NCBI RefSeq assembly: GCF_000143415.4
Contig: NW_003314264.1
Location: 574,124-638,123 of the forward strand
Direction of reading: 5' to 3'
Origin: Selaginella moellendorffii
Taxonomy: Eukaryota; Streptophyta; Lycopodiopsida; Selaginellales; Selaginellaceae
Length of the DNA: 64,000 bases
The position numbers and the translations under genes were made by a program. Each line of letters starts with the position of its first letter. Positions within the stretch are counted from its first letter, which is position 1. The notes under the pieces are model-generated. The model did not search any database. It worked only from the letters and a program-made list of their open reading frames with translations, and was not told where the DNA came from. This document shows positions 58,182 to 64,000 of the stretch, one piece after another.

Positions 58182-59329
58182 TATAAGCCACAAATTTTTC
58201 CTTTCCACTTTGCCAGCTTACCTTGCCTATCCGTCCAACACTGCCTTGGCTTTTGCTAAGTTCCCTCGCCAAGGTTCTCGCCTATGGTACCAGCTCCTAC
58301 TTGGTTTCAGCTACTCACTGCACGAGCAACGGAGTGTTAGCCATCCTTCCACGGATTCCCAAATCACTCCCAATCCCCCTCCCCGGGTTAGACTGGACTT
58401 AAGGTTCGGCTACATTCCCCACAAGCACAAGCAGCCAAGCACACCAAGCTTCCAGGTTCCTAACATCCCTTGGTACCACAAGACTTGATCATGGGACCCT
58501 CTAAATCCCAAGTCTTGAGTGCAACACTTGCTTCGGGACGCCGGGGCGAAACACCGTGGCCTAGCGGCCCGGTATGGGTACCTCTCGCCCCCCACTTCCA
58601 TCCCGAAAGAAAGCCCAAGCCCCTAGGAAGGGCGAGGACCAATGAGCCGCATGGTACTCAAGTGGGGCACCACTCCACATGAGCCGGGAGCACCGCAATC
58701 GGTTTCCCTTTCGGGAGTGGGAGCTGCTCTTGAGCACTTCCTTGGATGGCCCCTCCGGCACCATCCAAGTCCATGCTCACTCCCACCCAAGGCCCCTCGG
58801 TCCCAGTCTCAACCTCAAGTCGGTTTGGAAGCCCAACTGGAGAGTCCCTTCAAAACTGGTTCCTGGACCTCACTATCCCTACTATACTTTTGGAACCCCC
58901 TGCAGCCCCCCCCCCCTGGGAGACGCACGCTTTGGGCTTTCACCCCTTGACCCGTATTAGTATTTGGACTTAGTCTCTGGCTCGATCTCGGACCCGATTT
59001 CGGATCCGACTTCGGATTCGGGTTCGGACTCGATCACGGACTCGATCTCGGACCCGATCTCGGACCCTACCTCGGACTTGACCTCGGACTCGGTCTTGGA
59101 CCCGATTTCGGATCTCGGACTCCGTCTCGAACTCGGTCTCGAACTCGGACTCGAACTCGGTCCCCAAGTCGGTCTCGGACTCGATTCCGGACTCTATCTC
59201 GAACTCGGTCCTAGAGTCGGTCTTTGACTCGATCCTCGACTTGGTCCCATCCGATGAACTCTTTGTCATTTCGGTCAAGCTTTTGGGGATCCTTTAGCCT
59301 ACGACATCTCGGGGAGTCGGTTCCTTACA
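58182..59329 (-). repeat. LTR of element b (3' in its orientation)
   Basis: 1,148 bp. On the plus strand it begins TATAAGCCAC and ends GTTCCTTACA. It holds the 6-base array (CTCGGA type) at about 58970-59245 and a C run near 58905. Confidence 0.92.
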
Positions 59330-60114
59330 ACTCCACCACCCATAGAAGAAGTTCGATGCCCACATCGAACGTCTCGTTTTATCCTACGACTTGTTGTCCA
59401 TGTCTCCGGGGGCATCCCCCCACTTAGCGGTGTGCCTAAGTTAGCCTCCCCGGCCAAGAGCCCATGACAACGGAATATAGGTGTCCCTATACTCCTCACC
59501 TCACCACGCCCTAGTATGGGGTCGGGACTTGAACCCAGCCTTGCTTTACTAGGGGGTTGGGACTCGAACCCAACCTCTGTAGAATACGTCTACGGATTCG
59601 ACATCCCCGCGGGGAGTCGGGCGTAGTGCCCTACGCCTGGTCGACCTATCCAACCCATGCTAATTAGCTTACCTTTGGCGCGCCTTCGGGTCCCAACATA
59701 TTGCACTTGCTCAACTTTGCAAATATATATTTTTAATTGAATTTTGCATAAGTACATAGAGTTCTGCCTTGCAGAAATTCCTCCACTAGATCTCGAGCGT
59801 TCGCTAGGTTCTCCTCCGGTTCCCATGTTGCTTCGCAGTGTGGAAATCCTCTCCACTTCACATGGAACTCTCTCACCTCGCGTCCTTGTCGCTTGCTCTT
59901 GCGCGCATTGAGGATGGCCTCGACTTCGTATTCCTCTTCCCCTTGGATAACCTCAGGCAAAGGTCTCACTTGGTCCTTGCGAAGCGGATCCTCAAAGTAC
60001 TGCTTGAGTAAGTTCACGTGGAACACTGGGTGCATCTTCCCCATCTCTCGAGGAAGTCGGAGTCGGTAAGCCACTTTACCGATTCGTGCCTCAATCTCGT
60101 AAGGCCCCGCGAAC

Positions 60115-60166
60115 CTGCTTAAGGAACTCAAGATCAATTCATTTACAGAAATACATGCATCTTTAC
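60115..60166 (-). other. Intron 2 in the integrase of element b (52 nt)
   Basis: Same position and length as in element a, almost identical sequence, GTAAAG to TTAAGCAG on the minus strand. Confidence 0.88.
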
Positions 60167-60584
60167 CTTTGGGTCAACTTTCAGCTGATCCCACTTGGTA
60201 GTTTGAGGTTCTTGGTGTTCAGCCACACCTTCTCCCCAGTTTGGAACTCTACATCCCGACGCTTCTGGTTCGTGTATTTGGTTTGCCTTTGTTGAGCCCG
60301 TTCCAAGGAATCCCTCACTAGATTCCAAATGCTGAGTCTTTCCGCCGTGAATGCCTCCACTGCGGGCAACTCTCCATGATACTCGGCCACGCCGAGTTCC
60401 ACAGGACCTTCAATAGCTCGCCCATTGATGACTTCCCATGGACTCACCCCGATACTCGAATGTGGTGAGTTGTTATAACACATTTCCGCAAGTCCCAAAT
60501 GACTTACCCAATCGATCTGGTCTCCCGAGACATAGCATCGCAAATAATCCTCCAGCTGCCTATTCACCCTTTCCGTTTGTCCGT

Positions 60585-60630
60585 CTGTCAAGAAGTGTTA
60601 GTGCCCACAACTTTACTTAATACCCCATAC
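60585..60630 (-). other. Intron 1 in the integrase of element b (46 nt)
   Basis: Same position and length as in element a; two substitutions. Donor GTATGG, branch-point-like CACTAAC and acceptor TTGACAG are all kept. Confidence 0.9.
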
Positions 60631-62263
60631 CTGTCTGTGGGTGATAGGCTGTGCTGAATTTCAACTTGGTGCGATACTGTTCAAGGAGAGTCCTCCAGAA
60701 CCTACTGGTGAAGATCTTATCTCGATCTGAGATGATCTCTTCTGGTCTTCCCCGCACTCGAACCACTTGCTCGAAGAACAGCTTCGCCACACCTGCCGCA
60801 TCCACTTCTGTTGTGGTGGGTATGAAATGTGCCATTTTCGAAAATCGGTCCACCACCACGAATATCGCATCAAACCCCTCGCTTGGGGGGAGTCCCGTGA
60901 TGAAGTCCATCGTAAGACATTTCCACGGGCGATCTGGAATTGGGATGCTTTGCAACAAGCCCCCACTAGCCTTAGTCACGGCTTTTACCTGCTGACATGT
61001 TGGACATGTCTTTACATAGTCTTGGACGTCCTTAGCCATATCTGGCCAATGGTACTTCCTTTTGAGTAAGCCCATCGTCTTGGGCACTCCACCGTGTCCC
61101 GCAAGAGGTCCGTCATGACACTCTTCTAAGGCCACCTTCCTTAGTTCCCCTTCTGGAACATACACCCTCGTTTGCTTGTAATAAATGAGTCCGTTGCGTT
61201 CCGCATAGCCCGTTTTCTCTTCCGTTGGCAGCTCACCTCTTTGGTGAGCTTCCCGCGCCTCTAGATTCCTCAGCAACACTTCCTGTGCTAGACCATCGTT
61301 CTCATATGCTGTCCGCACATCGTCCCAGAAGGTTGCTGTTGCGCTGGATATTGCCAACCTCAAGCTCGCTTTTCGACTTAGCGCATCCGCCACGATGTTG
61401 CTCTTCCCAGGCTTGTACAAAATTTCGCAATCAAACTCGGCCAAGGCGTTGGCCCACCGACCTTGTTTCCCTCTTAGGTCGGGCTGTGACAAGAAGTGTT
61501 TCGTTGCCACATTGTCCGTGTAAACCTTGAAGTGTCTCCCAAGGTAGTGTCGCCACTCCTTGAGCGCTTTGACCACCGCAAACAATTCCTTCTCGTGGGC
61601 AGGCCACTTCCGTTGAGCCTTGTCCAGCTTCTTCGAGAAGAACGCTACCGGATGGTTGTCTTGCTTCAAAACTGCGCCCAACGCAAAGTCCGAAGCATCC
61701 GTTTCTACCTCAAAGTCCTTACCAAAGTCTGGTAATGCCAATACGGGAGCCTTCCTCAACTTCCCTTTGAGGTGGACGAATGCCGCCTCGCATTCCACTG
61801 TCCACACCATCTTCCCTTTTCCTGTTTGGTCCGTTAAGGGCAGGGCTACTCTCGAATAGTGTCTGATAAACTTTCGATAGTAGTTGCATAGCCCCAGGAA
61901 TGCCCTCAACTCGTGTACATTGGATGGTCGCTCCCATTCCTGGATCGCTTGGACCTTCTCCGGGTCCACCTTGAGCCCGTCCTGGCCCACCACATGCCCG
62001 AGAAACTTTACCTCTTGTTGAGCAAAGTCACATTTGCTCTCTTTAGCATACAGCTTGTGTTCCCTTAGTTTCTCAAACACCTTCGCCAAGTGTTCGGCAT
62101 GCTCCTCTAGCGTCTCGCTATAGATCAGGATGTCGTCGATATAGATGACCACGAAGTGATCCAGATAGGGTACAAAGACGTGGTTCATTAGCGCCAAAAA
62201 CGTTGCCGGCGCATTACATAGCCCGAAGGGCATCACCAGAAACTCAAAGCTCCGATACCAAAT

Positions 62264-63387
62264 TGTAAGCCACAAATTTTTCCTTTCCACTTTGCCAGCT
62301 TACCTCGCGTATCTGTCCAACACTGCCTTGGCTTTTGCTAAGTTCCCTCGCCAAGGTTCTCGCCTATGGTACCAGCTCCTACTTGGTTTCAGCTACTCAC
62401 TGCACGAGCAACGGAGTGTTAGCCATCCTTCCACGGATTCCCAAATCACTCCCAATCCCCCTCCCCGGGTTAGACTGGACTTAAGGTTCGGCTACACTCC
62501 CCACAAGCACAAGCAGCCAAGCACACCAAGCTTCCAGGTTCCTAACATCCCTTGGTACCACAAGACTTGATCATGGGACCCTCTAAATCCCAAGTCTTGA
62601 GTGCAACACTTGCTTCGGGACGCCGGGGCGAAACACCGTGGCCTAGCGGCCCGGTATGGGTACCTCTCGCCCCCCACTTCCATCCCGAAAGAAAGCCCAA
62701 GCCCCTAGGAAGGGCGAGGACCAATGAGCCGCATGGTACTCAAGTGGGGCACCATTCCACATGAGCCGGGAGCACCGCAATCGGTTTCCCTTTCGGGAGT
62801 GGGAGCTGCTCTTGAGCACTTCCTTGGATGGCCCCTCCGGCACCATCCAAGTCCATGCTCACTCCCACCCAAGGCCCCTCGGTCCCAGTCTCAACCTCAA
62901 GTCGGTTTGGAAGCCCAACTGGAGAGTCCCTTCAAAACTGGTTCCTGGACCTCACTATCCCTACTATACTTTTGGAACCCCCTGCAGCCCCCCCCCCCTG
63001 GGAGACGCACGCTTTGGGCTTTCACCCCTTGACCCGTATTAGTATTTGGACTTAGCCTCTGGCTCGATCTCGGACCCGATTTCGGATCCGACTTCGGATT
63101 CGGGTTCGGACTCGATCACGGACTCGATCTCGGACTCGATCTCGGACCCGACCTCGGACTTGACCTCGGACTTGGTCTTGGACCCGATTTCGGATCTCGG
63201 ACTCCGTCTCGAACTCGGTCCCCGAGTCGGTCTCGGACTCGATTCCGGACTCTATCTCGAACTCGGTCCTAGAGTCGGTCTTGGACTCGATCCTCGAGTT
63301 GGTCCCATCCGATGAACTCTTTGTCATTTCGGCCAAGCATTTGGGGATCCTTTAGCCAACGAAATCGCGGGGAGTCAGTTCCTTACA
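62264..63387 (-). repeat. LTR of element b (5' in its orientation)
   Basis: 1,124 bp. On the plus strand it starts TGTAAGCCAC and ends GTTCCTTACA. The 6-base array (about 63045-63310) is shorter than in the partner LTR. Confidence 0.92.
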
Positions 63388-63392
63388 CATAC

Positions 63393-63576
63393 TAGGGCGT
63401 GGTGAGGTTAGGGGTATAGGGACACCTATATTCCGTTGTCATGGGCTCTTGGCCGGGGAGGCTAACTTAGGCACACTACTAAGTGGGGGGATGCCCCCGG
63501 AGACATGGTCAACAAGTCGTAGGATAAAACGAGACGTTCGATGTGGGCATCGAACTTCTTCTATGGGTGATGGAGT
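63393..63576 (+). mobile_element. Remaining 3' internal region of element a
   Basis: Continues element a after the insertion of b and ends in a purine-rich tract (ATGGGTGATGGAGT) just before the 3' LTR, the expected polypurine primer position. The stretch GTTCGATGTGGGCATCGAAC (63537-63556) is an inverted repeat. Confidence 0.8.
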
Positions 63577-64000
63577 TGTAAGGAACCGACTCCCCGAGAT
63601 GTTGTAGGCTAAAGGATCCCCAAAAACTTGACCAAAATGACAAAGAGTTCATCGGATGGGACCAAGTCGAGGATCGAGTCCAAGACCGACTCTAGGACCG
63701 AGTTCGAGATAGAGTCCGGAATCGAGTCCGAGACCGACTTGGGGACCGAGTTCGAGTCCGAGTTCGAGACCGAGTTCGAGACGGAGTCCGAGATCCGAAA
63801 TCGGGTCCGAGACCAAGTCCGAGGTCGAGTCCGAGGTCGGGTCCGAGATCGGGTCCGAGATCGAGTCCGAGATCGAGTCCAAGACCGAATCCGAAGTTGG
63901 ATCCGAAATCGGGTCCGAGATCGAGCCAGAGACTAAGTCCAAATACTAATACGGGTCAAGGGGTGAAAGCCCAAAGTGTGCGTCTCCCGGGGGGGGGGGG
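63577..64000 (+). repeat. 3' LTR of element a (truncated by the window end)
   Basis: Starts TGTAAGGAACC as at 51980, includes the 6-base array (about 63640-63935) and ends the window inside the G run. Confidence 0.92.

Larger units (their letters stand above)
59733..62250 (-). pseudogene. pol: Partial pol of element b (RT C-part, RNase H, integrase, chromodomain), two introns, otherwise open
   Basis: After the deletion the frame begins in RT ([18 protein letters not shown], then YIDDILIYS). It runs without stop through RNase H (TDASDFALGAVLKQ, HEKELFAVV, NIVADALSRK) and integrase (CPTCQQVK, TMDFITGLPP, IISDRDKIF) to intron 1 (60630-60585). It continues with DGQTERVNRQ, crosses intron 2 (60166-60115) and ends with the chromodomain (REFHVKWRGFPHCEATWEPE) and a stop at 59733-59735. 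Catalytic residues altered in element a are standard here. No start codon precedes RT except one inside it, so it is not independently translatable as a full pol. Confidence 0.9.
58182..63387 (-). mobile_element. Chromovirus element b, same family, inverted inside element a, internally deleted
   Basis: LTRs at 58182-59329 and 62264-63387; CATAC duplicated at 58177-58181 and 63388-63392. Joining the two flanks of element a recreates the CCATACTAGGGC found uninterrupted inside element b itself (minus strand, about 59.51 kb). The interior runs from the primer-binding site (TGGTATCGGAGC, minus, 62249-62260) directly into the middle of reverse transcriptase, so gag, protease and the first part of RT are missing. 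The first two bases of the left LTR read TA instead of TG. Confidence 0.93.
51980..64000 (+). mobile_element. Ty3/Gypsy chromovirus, element a, interrupted by element b, runs off the window
   Basis: 5' LTR 51980-53146, internal region 53147-58181 and 63393-63576, 3' LTR from 63577 to beyond the end. Element b (58182-63387) is inserted in the 3' internal region with CATAC duplicated. Order of domains: gag, CCHC knuckle, protease, reverse transcriptase, RNase H, integrase, chromodomain, which defines a chromovirus. Coding is damaged by frame changes in gag (about 53.62 kb and 54.26 kb) and stops at 54565, 55711 and 57805, so it is inactive. Two short introns lie in the integrase. The left target duplication copy is probably CCAAC; its partner is off the window. 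Confidence 0.92.

Overview
The window looks like nuclear DNA of a land plant. Intron-rich genes for plastid proteins (a pTAC5-like factor and the glutaminase subunit of anthranilate synthase), very short introns (about 45-100 nt) and dense nested retrotransposons fit a lycophyte such as Selaginella best. The species is an inference from gene style; no marker proves it.

Left third (1-9.6 kb): ordinary host genes. In order: a sparse GC-rich flank, OST48 (oligosaccharyltransferase subunit, minus), a pTAC5-like plastid protein (minus), a small secreted cysteine-rich peptide (plus), a DUF2358 protein (minus) sharing an 87-bp divergent promoter with anthranilate synthase beta (plus), and a tRNA-Thr(UGU) gene (minus) with an inverted relic 2.6 kb away.

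Middle (9.6-52 kb): repeated, partly inverted copies of a large composite element. A unit seems to hold (i) a DDE integrase-type transposase gene (segment S1), (ii) an unrecognised region X with two conserved reading frames, and (iii) a Crinkler/RHS-like gene: coiled coil, P-loop ATPase, a restriction-endonuclease-like region and a C-terminal Cys/His module. Copy A of that gene (14425-17760) can be spliced on paper into an unbroken 733-residue protein. Copies B and C are broken, and both lack the same 35 bp covering the Walker A motif. Pieces of a KRI1 ribosome-biogenesis gene lie beside the copies. Several LTR elements have landed in these units. Target-site duplications, and in most cases empty sites in sister copies, are visible: two TRIMs (11434-12028, 30038-30692), a gag-only LTR element (23045-28844) and a 7.3-kb element without intact coding capacity (42801-50131).

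Right end (52-64 kb): a Ty3/Gypsy chromovirus (element a, plus) holding a second, inverted copy of its own family (element b) with a CATAC duplication. Both copies carry two spliceosomal-type introns in the integrase. The first separates the second catalytic Asp from the catalytic Glu, so a complete D,D,E integrase appears to need splicing, although the genomic copies keep the introns. This is the observation most worth following up. The same family has a run of hairpins with tRNA T-arm/B-box-like sequences near its 3' end. Assembly gaps lie at 13891-14355 and 26802-27079.
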